Assembly (NCBI GenBank): GCA_046262935.1
Contig: JBHELT010000099.1
Span: 1 to 43,325, forward strand
DNA from: JBHELT01 sp046262935
Lineage (GTDB): Bacteria; Actinomycetota; CADDZG01; JAHWKV01
Direction: 5' to 3'
Length of the DNA: 43,325 nucleotides
Position 1 is the first letter of the stretch; the number at the start of each line of letters is the position of its first letter. Under the pieces are notes generated by a model that did no database searches, was not told the DNA's origin, and saw only the letters and a list, made by a program, of their open reading frames with translations. Position numbers and translations under genes: made by a program. This document shows positions 22,938 to 31,743 of this stretch, one piece after another.

Positions 22938-24372
22938 GTCTGACCTCGGAGATGCCCACCGAATAAGGGTTTCGGGCGTCACCTTGCCCGCTTGTTTCAA
23001 CCAGCGAAACGATCCAAACCATCCAATAGCGATGACTACCGGAAGTCTTGAAAACATAACTCGAACGGTCGATAGTCTCGGTGGTGCCTGGGTCGGTCCA
23101 AACCCGCGAGTCCTCGGAGGTGCGCACGGTTGCCTCCCATCCGATCGTTGGGGTCTGGACCTCGATGCTGTTGACCTGCCTTGCCTCCCCCAGATCGAAC
23201 CAGATGCCCACCCCGTCTTTCAATCCCCCCATTCGAGGATTCGAATACGAAGACGTTCTCCAGGCGGTCGATCTGTTGTTGTCGTAGGCGAACCGCAGGC
23301 GCGCGTCATTCTCGGAACCATCACCTGGGCGAGGATCGTACGTTCCAGCGTCCACGATGGATATCGCGTCGCCGGCGGATGCACCTGGTGAAGATGGCAC
23401 GAGCGCCTTCTTCACCGATGGGAATAAGGCAACCAGACCAGCAGCGATGGCCACAACCAAGATCGCAGGCAGTATCCACCTGCGTTCACTCTTTACGAAA
23501 GATTGAGTGACTGGCTCAGTAAGGCTTACCGCAGAGAACGTTTTGGTTGAGTTGTCGAAGTCATCTTCCGTGAGGCCCGAAAGGGCGCGTCCGAACGAGT
23601 CAGCATCTTGGAACCGCTTGGCCGGTTCACGCTCCAGGCCCCTCATGATCGCCGCATCGAGTTCGCGTGGAACGTCTGGACGGATGTCGCGCGGAGGCTT
23701 TGGGGTAGATGTCAGTCGAGCAGTCGCCATAGCAAGGTCGTTGTCGCCCGTGAATGGCGACCGCTTGGTGACAGCTTCATAAAGAACGACAGCCAAAGAG
23801 TAAAGATCGGCCCTAAGGTCTGGTTCATCTCCGTTGATCTGTTCGGGGGCCAGGTAACGAACGGTCCCCAACACTGCTCCTGTGTCGGTGAGACTCGATG
23901 GTGCGAAGGCAGCCTTTGCGATCCCGAAGTCGGCGACTTTCGCGTGCTCGGTTTCGGAGAACAATATGTTGCCCGGTTTGATGTCGCGATGGATTATCTG
24001 GGCGCGATGCGCGTAAGAAAGGGCAGCGCACACCTCGGTCCCGATCTTTGCGATCTGCCAGTCATCAAGAGTGCTTTCGCGCATCCTGTCGGCGACGGTT
24101 CCGTTGGGCAGAAATTCCATGACGATGAACGGGATACCCTCGTGCTCACCGGTGTCGAAGATGGCCACGATGTTGGGGTGCGAAAGTTTGGCTGCCGCAA
24201 CAGCTTCGATGCGGAATCGCTCTCGGAAGACTTCGTCGGCCGACAGATGCGGATGAAGGATCTTGGCTGCCACGGTCCGTGCGAGCGTTTCGTCGTGGGC
24301 TCGCCAGACAGTGGCCATCCCGCCGTGGGCGACCTCGGATTCCAATCGATACCTGCCAGCGAGGGTGGTCAT
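22927..24372 (-). CDS. Ser/Thr protein kinase with external discoidin-like domain
   Basis: This 481-aa transmembrane kinase appears complete: Gly-rich loop HGGMATVW, Lys37 in VAAKIL, the HRD loop IIHRDIKPGN (Asp130), DFG at 148-150 and YLAPEQ. A membrane helix follows at about 300-320. The extracellular C-terminal domain (about 340-481) has DNNRSTAWRT, LKDGVGIWFDLGEARQVNSIEVQTP and a terminal strand EVRL. This matches the discoidin/CBM-like domain at the end of actinobacterial MviN proteins. In mycobacterial MviN the kinase part is fused to MurJ and catalytically dead; here it is separate and looks active. The start is taken at MTTLAGRYRL; an ATG 30 codons upstream overlaps the preceding gene. 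Likely job: control of MurJ or cell-wall synthesis. Confidence 0.9.
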   Translation of the reverse strand: MTTLAGRYRLESEVAHGGMATVWRAHDETLARTVAAKILHPHLSADEVFRERFRIEAVAAAKLSHPNIVAIFDTGEHEGIPFIVMEFLPNGTVADRMRESTLDDWQIAKIGTEVCAALSYAHRAQIIHRDIKPGNILFSETEHAKVADFGIAKAAFAPSSLTDTGAVLGTVRYLAPEQINGDEPDLRADLYSLAVVLYEAVTKRSPFTGDNDLAMATARLTSTPKPPRDIRPDVPRELDAAIMRGLEREPAKRFQDADSFGRALSGLTEDDFDNSTKTFSAVSLTEPVTQSFVKSERRWILPAILVVAIAAGLVALFPSVKKALVPSSPGASAGDAISIVDAGTYDPRPGDGSENDARLRFAYDNNRSTAWRTSSYSNPRMGGLKDGVGIWFDLGEARQVNSIEVQTPTIGWEATVRTSEDSRVWTDPGTTETIDRSSYVFKTSGSHRYWMVWIVSLVETSGQGDARNPYSVGISEVRLTG

Positions 24373-24376
24373 GACC

Positions 24377-24769
24377 TCAGGCGAATGATTTGGTTGCTCT
24401 TGCCCTCGCGACCGCGTATTTCTTGAGGAAGGAGATGTGTTGCACGAGGCGTGTGTTCGCATTGCGAGTGAGCTCGACGGTAACTGTTCTTGCCTGTTGA
24501 TCGACGGTGAGCGAAAAGAATGTGGAACCCTTTTCCTGGGCCGTCTCGCGCGCAGCCTTCTCGGCTTCGGGCTGACTAAAAGTGGTCTTCATCGCGAACG
24601 CTGCATCATTTGCGGCGCTATGGGCAGCATCGGCCACGGTGCCCCGTGCTACCAAAACACCCCCGGCTTCCAATATCAACATGCCGCCGATCGCTATGAA
24701 GACGACCAACTTCACAAGCCATCCCGCGATCTGCCCGCTCTCGCGCTCTGTTAGTTGTGACGACGCCAC
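24377..24769 (-). CDS. Small single-helix membrane protein (TadE/Flp-like)
   Basis: This 130-aa protein starts at a GTG (24769) that overlaps the end of murJ. A longer ATG start at 24937 would lie entirely inside murJ and is unlikely. Residues about 18-42 form one strongly hydrophobic helix (LVVFIAIGGMLILEAGGVLVARG), followed by a mostly soluble region of about 85 residues. The N-terminal helix followed by Ala-rich ADAAHSAANDAA resembles TadE/TadG-like pseudopilins, but no pilus-assembly genes lie nearby. It is placed between murJ and the kinase, four bp before the kinase start, so it may be a partner of either. Function not known. Confidence 0.7.
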   Translation of the reverse strand: MASSQLTERESGQIAGWLVKLVVFIAIGGMLILEAGGVLVARGTVADAAHSAANDAAFAMKTTFSQPEAEKAARETAQEKGSTFFSLTVDQQARTVTVELTRNANTRLVQHISFLKKYAVARARATKSFA

Positions 24770-26385
24770 ATGATGCTCGCGACCCACTTGAACTCCTCGA
24801 TGCGTAGTAGCCAGGTTGTTCCCGCGTAGATTAGCAGGCCCGCGAGCGTTGCCCCGGCAACCACCCCCGCGGTTGGAACGGTCGATGAAGTCTCGGAAAC
24901 GTGGAAAAGGGCCGATAGCGCGCGGGCCGCCAGCCAAGCTGCCGTGCCGGTGAGAACCGATGCCAAAATTGTCGCGCCAACGGTGCGGGCGTACCCTTGA
25001 AAGACTCTGGCGCCGACACGCTTTTTGATCATGACTCCCGCCAGCACCGCAGCGACCAAGTAACTAAGCGAATGTCCGATGGCAAGACCCGCAACCTTCA
25101 TCGCCTTGCCATCGAGCATCGTGAACAGGACCACATCTACAACCACGTTCACGCCAAGTGCCGCGATGTTGATCAGCATCGGGGTCCGCGTGTCCCCTAG
25201 GGCGTAGTAAGCCCTAAGGATCATGTAGAACGTGGAAAAGAAGAAGATACCGATCGCCCATGACCTAAGTACCGTCGAGATCAGCGCGGTCGATGCGGAG
25301 CCGGTGAGGCCATGTTGGAGCAGAAGATGAACCACCGATGGGGCCAATGCGATGTACCCGGCGATGGCAGGCAGCACCACGAACGCGATCGCCCTCAAGC
25401 CCTGACCGAGTTGCCGGGCGAAGCCTTCCATGTCATCGGCGACGGCCCGTTCGGTGAGGCCGGTATATATGACAACCGCGATCGAGACCGCCAAGAGACC
25501 ATGGGGCAATTGGAAGAACTGGAAGGCGCTCTGGTATCCCGCGACGCCACCTTGGACCCGGTTGGCCAAGAACAGCGCCACCCACAGCCCCAACTGATTG
25601 GTGGCGACATAGCCGAACATGTATAGGGACAGGTTGGCCAGTCTTCTAAGCCGCGGATCGGCAAAGCCCAGACCACTGCGCCGACGGTATCCGAGCTTGC
25701 GCATATACAGCCATGGGATCATGCCTTGGAAGATCACTCCAGCGGTTGTTCCGATACCCAAGAGCAGTACCCCACGGCTCGGAACCGCGCTGAGTGACCT
25801 GACACTTTTCGGTATGAGGATGGAAAAACCGATGAAGGTCGCGATGGTTGTCAGGTTGTTGAGAACGGGCGCGAACATGGGGACCCCGAATCGCCGATGA
25901 GCATTCAGCACCGCGGTCGAGATAGTTCCGAAGCCATAGAAAACGATCTGCGGCACGAATAACCGAAGCAGTAACGTACCAACGCTTCGTTGCTGAACGG
26001 CAACGGCGGGCCCCCCGATCGTGTAAGCGCGGAATATCAAAGGCGCTATGAAAACTCCCAGAACCGTAAGGAGGCCGAGGCCCATCGTGACAATGGTCGT
26101 GACGCGGGCGATAAAATCCCAGGCTTCCTGTTGACCCTCGCGATCGCGAACCTCGATGTAGAGCCTGATGAAAACCGATGACAAGATCCCACCGATCGCA
26201 AGTTCGTAGATGATGTTCGGTGTTGTGTTCGCCAGGTTGTAAGTGTCGGCAAGCTTGTTCTCGACCACCCCTATCGCGTAGGTCATCGCCGATAGCCTGA
26301 GAAGGCCGGTGGCGCGCGAGATGGCTGTGCCAAGCGAAGCAGCAGCCGCACCTTTTCCGACCTTCACGTCCGGTTGGTTGTTCAC
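24751..26385 (-). CDS. murJ: Lipid II flippase MurJ (MviN)
   Basis: This 544-aa MOP-superfamily transporter moves lipid II across the inner membrane. About 14 hydrophobic segments are seen, with the family N-terminus SLGTAISRATGLLRLSAMTY, then DTYNLANTTPNIIYELAIGG and basic residues in the central cavity. It ends at WRRHN after the last helices, so the kinase-like C-terminal half of mycobacterial MviN is absent and is encoded separately downstream. The start is taken at GTG 26385, whose GTGA overlaps the stop of the DUF6049 gene; an ATG 13 codons earlier would overlap more. It is essential in most bacteria. Confidence 0.95.
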   Translation of the reverse strand: MNNQPDVKVGKGAAAASLGTAISRATGLLRLSAMTYAIGVVENKLADTYNLANTTPNIIYELAIGGILSSVFIRLYIEVRDREGQQEAWDFIARVTTIVTMGLGLLTVLGVFIAPLIFRAYTIGGPAVAVQQRSVGTLLLRLFVPQIVFYGFGTISTAVLNAHRRFGVPMFAPVLNNLTTIATFIGFSILIPKSVRSLSAVPSRGVLLLGIGTTAGVIFQGMIPWLYMRKLGYRRRSGLGFADPRLRRLANLSLYMFGYVATNQLGLWVALFLANRVQGGVAGYQSAFQFFQLPHGLLAVSIAVVIYTGLTERAVADDMEGFARQLGQGLRAIAFVVLPAIAGYIALAPSVVHLLLQHGLTGSASTALISTVLRSWAIGIFFFSTFYMILRAYYALGDTRTPMLINIAALGVNVVVDVVLFTMLDGKAMKVAGLAIGHSLSYLVAAVLAGVMIKKRVGARVFQGYARTVGATILASVLTGTAAWLAARALSALFHVSETSSTVPTAGVVAGATLAGLLIYAGTTWLLRIEEFKWVASIMWRRHN

Positions 26386-28502
26386 GCGGGCAATCGCCTT
26401 CGTGCGATCCCCGCTAACCACCATGCGACGAGGAATACGGCCGCTCCACCAGTGATCGCTAGGCCAACCACGTTGTAAGCGGTTGAACGAACCGTCAATC
26501 GACTTGATGCGATCCTGGTGCCACTGGAGGTTTCGACAACTGCATCCAGAACGAATGTGCCCGTGGCTTGAGTGATCGTCTTGACGGTGATGGTCTTGTT
26601 CGGCGATTGCAGTTTGTCGATGCGGATCTTGTCGCCGTCGGGGAAGCGGAGTTTGTCGGAGTTGAGCTTCAGGACCACGAAGACTGGATAGTCGAGCTGC
26701 GAAGAGATCGACAACGGGATGACACCGTTGTGCGATGTGAGGGTGATGGTCTGACTAGCTGGCGCCCGGATCTTGGCGAATTCAGCCCGCACAGTCGTGG
26801 GTATGGCTCTGGCGAATGATTGCCCAGCGCGAACCGACGCCGGCGACGCCCACCAGTCGGCGCTCTCGGCGATAAGCAACCGGCGTTCCAGCCCGTCGAT
26901 CTGTGATTGAGGCGGATATAGGTCTCCATACCGGTCGATCGCCTTGCGGGCCTGCACTATCTCGTTGAAGAAATCGCCCCCTGGCACCGAGCCCGCCAGT
27001 TTTTGAACGTCATCGGTCGGCGCCAGCTCAGTGTTGGGATGGGCGGGTGTCGCAGCCGGAGCGGGGCCGATCTGGTCCACGGTTACAGGCTTCAGCCAAG
27101 GTGAGTTACCCAAGGTCCCCAGGACGTCGGAAAGAAACGATTGCGATACGTTCCAATCCAAGGGAGCCACTGCAGCAACCGTCCTGTCCGTACCAGGTCG
27201 CTCAAGCATGATCGTCGCCGTTTCTGCAAGGAATCGCTGTCGTGCGATCAGCGGCGAAACTGTCGAGGCCCTTAACAGTCGTTCGTCCAATCCGGGGTCA
27301 TCGGCGATCCCCTGCAAGGCCGGCCCGGACCTTGTTCTTATCGAGATCTGAGCCGATGGGGTCAACGGGCTGGGTCTCGTCCTCAATGATCGAGGGCTGA
27401 GAACGAGGTGAGAGATCTTTGTCAGCTGCAGCGTCGACAGGGTCTTCTCATCGAGGGCCCCCTTCACCGGAAGCAGCCAGCCGTCCAGCGGCGACATCTT
27501 CGATGCGGAGCGTTCTCCTGCGATCGCCTCTCTTCCTTCAACGACCTGCGCTTGGGCAACATCGGTCAAGTCGGCCCTTACCAGCGCGGGAAGGAAAGCT
27601 TGCGAGTAAGGAGCGGATATCACTGCGGTAGATGCGCGGCCGGCGATGCTGCGTATCGCTTCAAGCGCGGTTGCTGCCCTTGCAGCGGGAGGGTCATCGG
27701 GCGACACTTTCCGGTTCGATGCAGCGAAGCCGTCGCTGAGGTCCGCAAGCATGTCGACGAGCAGGCCGCTCGGCGAGATCGTGACAGCGGTGTCAGGGTT
27801 CGACTCCAGCGCGTTCAGGATGCTCGTCAACCGTCCGTTAGTGACCGACTTCTCGAGGCTGTTCGAGGTAACTATCCCTGGTCGGTTGCCGGATGTGTAG
27901 ATCGATGGTGAATGAAGAGGGATGATGAGCGCGATCTTGAGGGGGAACTGCTGCGGCGCCGTGAAGTAGATCATGTGAGTGTCTATCGACGTTGATGTCG
28001 ACCGATCGCTCTTCACGATGAACCGGACCGGGTAGGCGCGGTCTTCGGCGTTGTGGAAGAAAGCGATCTCAGAAAGCGGTTTATCGATAGCTATGGTGCG
28101 CTTTAGTCCCGGTGCAAGTTCGCCATCGACGGGGACCGTGTCAGTGCTTACCACCGTGCCAGGCTTCCCCGCGAAAGTTCTTTCCAATTGGGACCTTGTC
28201 TTGATGCCGTCGAAGATGGTCATAACGACTCGCAGCCCCGTCATCGGGACGTTTCCTCTGTTGGTAACCGAGATCGATGCAGTTAGGTGCCCCTCGGCCC
28301 CCACGAACGCGGGGAAGCTGTCCAAAGAGATCTTCATGCCTTGATCTGCGACGTTTGTAGATTGCGAAGGGCCGGGGCTTCGGTCACTGGGGACCGGCGT
28401 CGGTGTGGATGACGCCGCTAACGCGGGGACCGCTCCGATCGACAGATAAGTTATCAGCGATAGGTACCTAAGCAGGCGCGCATTTCGCTTGTAACGCATC
28501 AT
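26382..28502 (-). CDS. DUF6049 family secreted/membrane protein
   Basis: This 706-aa protein begins MMRYKRNARLL followed by a signal sequence (YLSLITYLSIGAVPALAA). A large extracytoplasmic region follows and a C-terminal membrane helix (VVGLAITGGAAVFLVAWW) with a short basic tail. Its position directly before murJ, and its layout, match the DUF6049 family (Rv3909 in mycobacteria), which is widespread next to mviN; no biochemical function is established. The ATG at 28502 overlaps the TauE-like gene's stop (ATGA). An apparent start 56 codons upstream would be inside that gene and lacks the signal peptide context. Residues about 50-150 look like beta-rich NEW3/Ig-type folds; this is tentative. 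Confidence 0.8.
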   Translation of the reverse strand: MMRYKRNARLLRYLSLITYLSIGAVPALAASSTPTPVPSDRSPGPSQSTNVADQGMKISLDSFPAFVGAEGHLTASISVTNRGNVPMTGLRVVMTIFDGIKTRSQLERTFAGKPGTVVSTDTVPVDGELAPGLKRTIAIDKPLSEIAFFHNAEDRAYPVRFIVKSDRSTSTSIDTHMIYFTAPQQFPLKIALIIPLHSPSIYTSGNRPGIVTSNSLEKSVTNGRLTSILNALESNPDTAVTISPSGLLVDMLADLSDGFAASNRKVSPDDPPAARAATALEAIRSIAGRASTAVISAPYSQAFLPALVRADLTDVAQAQVVEGREAIAGERSASKMSPLDGWLLPVKGALDEKTLSTLQLTKISHLVLSPRSLRTRPSPLTPSAQISIRTRSGPALQGIADDPGLDERLLRASTVSPLIARQRFLAETATIMLERPGTDRTVAAVAPLDWNVSQSFLSDVLGTLGNSPWLKPVTVDQIGPAPAATPAHPNTELAPTDDVQKLAGSVPGGDFFNEIVQARKAIDRYGDLYPPQSQIDGLERRLLIAESADWWASPASVRAGQSFARAIPTTVRAEFAKIRAPASQTITLTSHNGVIPLSISSQLDYPVFVVLKLNSDKLRFPDGDKIRIDKLQSPNKTITVKTITQATGTFVLDAVVETSSGTRIASSRLTVRSTAYNVVGLAITGGAAVFLVAWWLAGIARRRLPA

Positions 28503-29263
28503 GCCGACAATAGTGCCCGAAGCTCGAATGCCCCATAGGCTACGGCCACGATCGCCAGAGCCACTCCCACGACTACGCGCAGCTTCTGCTCCGGCGCCCT
28601 GATGGCCAATCCGGCCCCCAACCACGCGCCTGGGATCACCCCCATCGCGAGCAGGGCGGCGACCTTCCAATCGATGTTGCCGACATAGGATTGGGCGATC
28701 AGATTCGGCGTAACGATGACGCTTATCACCGCAAGCGAAGTTCCGATCGCGGTCTTCACCTTCATCTTGAAGACCCGAGTGAACACCGGGACCATCAAGA
28801 AGCCGCCTCCAACGCCGAGCAACCCCGACATCGCTCCTGTCACGATTCCTAGGAGTACCAGACCCAGAGGGTTTGGCGACACGTCGAGCGTGTCATCGAT
28901 CGGCCGCTTACTCGGCAAGGTCCGCAGTGCCAGAACCAGCAAGGTGAAGGCCGTGATGAGCATGAGCACATGCCCATTGAAATGTCTTGTAGCAAGGGCG
29001 CCAGCGATAGTCGTCACCACGGCGCCAGGCGCGACGAACGCTACAACCCGCTTGTCGATAAGACCCGACCTGGTGTAGCGAAACGTTCCGGTGATGGCGG
29101 AAGGAAGGATCGCGGGAACCGTTGTGCCGATGGCGAGATATGCCGATACACCCAGGAACCGGATCAAAGGTGTGGCGACTATGCCCCCTCCAACGCCAAG
29201 GCCCCCCGAGAAAACCCCGGCCAACATGCCCGAGCCCATGAACGCAAGCCAGCGCAGGATCAT
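28499..29263 (-). CDS. TauE/SafE-type sulfite/anion exporter family permease
   Basis: This 254-aa protein has about eight hydrophobic segments and the family's two repeated Gly-rich signatures, GVFSGGLGVGGGIVATPLI (about residues 16-34) and GAMSGLLGVGGGFLMVPVF (about 133-151). Members transport sulfite, sulfoacetate or related anions; substrate here cannot be told. It is translationally coupled on both sides (ATGA with the Nudix gene and with the DUF6049 gene). The corresponding mycobacterial cluster has no such gene between mutT4 and Rv3909, so it is an unusual addition. Confidence 0.88.
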   Translation of the reverse strand: MILRWLAFMGSGMLAGVFSGGLGVGGGIVATPLIRFLGVSAYLAIGTTVPAILPSAITGTFRYTRSGLIDKRVVAFVAPGAVVTTIAGALATRHFNGHVLMLITAFTLLVLALRTLPSKRPIDDTLDVSPNPLGLVLLGIVTGAMSGLLGVGGGFLMVPVFTRVFKMKVKTAIGTSLAVISVIVTPNLIAQSYVGNIDWKVAALLAMGVIPGAWLGAGLAIRAPEQKLRVVVGVALAIVAVAYGAFELRALLSA

Positions 29264-29703
29264 GCTGGATCAACCATCGTTCGCACGGCTTTACGTATCA
29301 ACTCGGCCTCGGATCCGAAAGTGCATCGCTCAGCTGCCTGGTTGGCCGGAAGAACAACCACCTCTTCGGTCTCCTCGTCATGTTCGGATGGGTCGCCACC
29401 GGTCGCCAGCATGATGAAGAAATGGACGAACTTGTGCACCCTCACTGCCGCATCGTTGCCGCGCGGCGGTTGCACGAACCAGTAGTCGATCGTTTCGAGT
29501 TCTCGAATGACTTCGACCTTCAGACCGGACTCTTCGCGGGCTTCACGAACGGCCGCCTCGGCTATCGATTCGCCTTTCTCGACTAGACCCTTCGGCAACC
29601 CCCACTGTAGGTCGCCCTTGAAAGACCGACGCGAACAGACGACCACTTCACCGGTCTGCTCGAAGATGACACCTCCGGCCGATACCGAAGTTTGGGTCCG
29701 CAT
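29260..29703 (-). CDS. Nudix hydrolase (MutT4-like)
   Basis: This 147-aa protein has an intact Nudix box: GLVEKGESIAEAAVREA followed by REESGL, with all catalytic acidic residues. The start is the ATG at 29703 (MRTQTSVSAGG), which gives normal family length; an upstream in-frame extension overlaps the divergent deacetylase gene. TATCCT lies six nt before this ATG, the pattern of a leaderless promoter. It probably cleaves a nucleoside-diphosphate compound, as the mycobacterial MutT4 found at this position does. It is first gene of the murJ operon. Confidence 0.9.
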   Translation of the reverse strand: MRTQTSVSAGGVIFEQTGEVVVCSRRSFKGDLQWGLPKGLVEKGESIAEAAVREAREESGLKVEVIRELETIDYWFVQPPRGNDAAVRVHKFVHFFIMLATGGDPSEHDEETEEVVVLPANQAAERCTFGSEAELIRKAVRTMVDPA

Positions 29704-29714
29704 GCCGTCAGGAT

Positions 29715-30749
29715 ATGGCCATGAAGGTCTGGCGAGACGTTGATCAGGGGCTCCACGATCCCGGAAGTGGTTCTCCCGAGAGGCCCGATCGTCTCGATGC
29801 ATGCCTAACAGCTCTGCTTTCATCGGGTGTGGAGGTCTTGCTTCAGGACGCCTTCCCGGCCGATCGCGCCTTGGTGGATCTCGTTCACGAAAGGAGCAAC
29901 ATCGATGCTTTGGAGGAGTTCTGCCATGCGGGTGGAGGGCTGATCGCGGGCGACACCTTCGCCAACCAGTCCACGTTCGATGTTGCCCTTCGGGCAGCAG
30001 GGGCCTGCGTTGATGCAGCTCGCGAAGCCCTTAGCTCCGGCGATGCAGCTCTGAGTCTCGTCCGGCCCCCCGGCCACCACGCGACACGGGATGAGGCGAT
30101 GGGTTTCTGCTTCATCAACAATGTCGCGGTCGCGACGAAGGCTGTCCAAGCTGCTGGTGCAACCCGGGTATGCATCATCGATTTCGACGTGCATCACGGA
30201 AACGGCTCGCAGGACATCTTCTGGCAGGACCCTGATGTTTGTTACCTGTCGCTTCACCAATGGCCTTGGTATCCCTGGATATCGGGTGCCCTCGAGGAGA
30301 TCGGCGCAGGCGAGGCCGAAGGCACGAACGTGAATATCCCCTTGCCGGCCATGACCGGGGACGTCGGACATCTCTCGGCGATCGAGGGTGTAGTGGTGCC
30401 CGTTGTCAGGCAGTTCGAACCCGACATGATCATGGTCTCGGCAGGGTTCGATGCCCATGTCGATGACCCGCTTTCGATGCAGGAGGTCACCACAGGCGGA
30501 TTCGGAGCGATCGCCCGCAGTCTCACCCGGTTGGCGGCCGAGGTTTGTGGAGGAAGAGCACTGTGGGTGCTCGAAGGCGGCTACAACCTTGTCTCGCTCG
30601 GCGCCAGCGTAGCCGAGGTGGCAGGGGCCCTGGCGGGGTCGCCGACCCCGGCCGATCCCCCGCCACTGTCGCATGGTTCGGGCTTTCGGATGCCAGCCCT
30701 GGATAAAGTCATCGCCTTTCACGGTCGAAGATGGAACCTGGATCTATGA
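29715..30749 (+). CDS. Histone deacetylase family (AcuC/HDAC-like) hydrolase
   Basis: This 344-aa zinc hydrolase has the class II-type arrangement: RPPGHHA with the tandem His, DFDVHHGNG (metal-binding Asp and His), SAGFDAH (metal Asp) and a GGYN near the end with the catalytic Tyr. Bacterial members deacetylate acetyl-lysine, polyamines or small amides. The ATG at 29715 is 11 bp from the divergent Nudix start; ATG 29721 is an alternative. No acuA or polyamine gene is nearby, so the substrate is open. Confidence 0.9.
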   Translation: MAMKVWRDVDQGLHDPGSGSPERPDRLDACLTALLSSGVEVLLQDAFPADRALVDLVHERSNIDALEEFCHAGGGLIAGDTFANQSTFDVALRAAGACVDAAREALSSGDAALSLVRPPGHHATRDEAMGFCFINNVAVATKAVQAAGATRVCIIDFDVHHGNGSQDIFWQDPDVCYLSLHQWPWYPWISGALEEIGAGEAEGTNVNIPLPAMTGDVGHLSAIEGVVVPVVRQFEPDMIMVSAGFDAHVDDPLSMQEVTTGGFGAIARSLTRLAAEVCGGRALWVLEGGYNLVSLGASVAEVAGALAGSPTPADPPPLSHGSGFRMPALDKVIAFHGRRWNLDL

Positions 30750-30801
30750 GTGCGAACAGATAGCATCCGTAACAGATCGGCAAGACCTTCGAGGAGGCCC
30801 G

Positions 30802-31706
30802 GTGTCACAGATCAACGAATACCTTCGGTACCTGGTCGAAAAGCACGGCTCTGACCTGCACGTAAAGGTGGGGGCCCCGCCGATCATCAGGGTGAATGGG
30901 ATCTTGTACCGGACCGAATTTCCGAAACTCGGTCCCAACGATACCGAGCGCTGCGCCCTGGAACTTATGAGCGAGCGAGTTGCCGAGGACTTCAATGAGG
31001 TTGGTGAGGCCGACTTCGCTTACTCATTCCCTGGCCTCGGAAGGTTCCGCTGCAACGTTTACAGGCAACGTGGTTCGGTTGGCATGGCGGTGAGGCGAGT
31101 CCTCCCCGGCTCGCCAACCTTCGAGAGCCTGGGTCTTGCGCCGGTCATCTCGCAGATCTCCGAGGAACCGCGTGGTCTTGTACTCGTAACAGGCATGACC
31201 GGCTCAGGAAAGACAACCACAACCGGAGCGATGATCAATCACATCAATGCGACCAAGAGACCGTGCAAGCTGCCATCTCCGCAGCCGAGACAGGACACCT
31301 AGTCATATCGACCCTGCATACGATCGACGCCGCCGAAACAGTGAACCGCATCATCGAGTTCTTCCCACCACACCAACAAAAGCAGACCCGCATAGCGTTG
31401 GCGGGGAGTCTGAGGGGGATAATCAGCCAGCGTCTTCTCATGCGCAAGGATGGCAAAGGAAGAGTTCCCGCGGTTGAGATCCTGCGCATGAACGGGCGCA
31501 TCTTCGATCTGGTCGTGAACCCAGAACAAACTCACATGATCCACGACGTCATCGCCGAAAGCGAGTTCTACGGCATGCAGACCTTCGACCAATCCCTGCT
31601 CAATCTGTACAAGAATGAGCTGGTAACCATCGAAGAAGCGATCACTGCGTCTTCGAATCCGCATGACTTCCAGATCATGGTCAGACAGGCTGGCCTGTCC
31701 GCCTGA
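30802..31706 (+). pseudogene. pilT: PilT-type twitching ATPase, disrupted by internal deletion
   Basis: The N-terminal part (GTG at 30802, GAGGAGG five nt upstream) reads as PilT through Walker A GMTGSGKTTTT, then leaves frame after INATKR and stops at 31302. From about 31255 a second frame resumes exactly in the family sequence (VQAAISAAETGHLVISTLHT, the His box) and runs to the normal C-terminus at 31706. Relative to PilT proteins about 57 residues are missing between the two parts, including the Asp box (TIEDP) and Walker B (GEMRD). The deletion is not a multiple of three. Without these the ATPase cannot work. It may be a true recent deletion or an assembly error. No other pilus genes lie nearby. 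Confidence 0.85.
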
Positions 31707-31743
31707 CGACGCAGCGGCCCGGGCGCGCTTAGGCTCTCGGTAA

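Noticed and set aside
24769..24937. Longer start for the small TadE-like protein
   Set aside because: The extra 56 residues would lie wholly inside murJ, are low in hydrophobic or domain content, and lack a ribosome-binding site.
29820..30722. A 300-codon open frame antisense to the HDAC-family gene
   Set aside because: The plus-strand gene carries all catalytic motifs of its family, while the antisense frame has none and no start signal.
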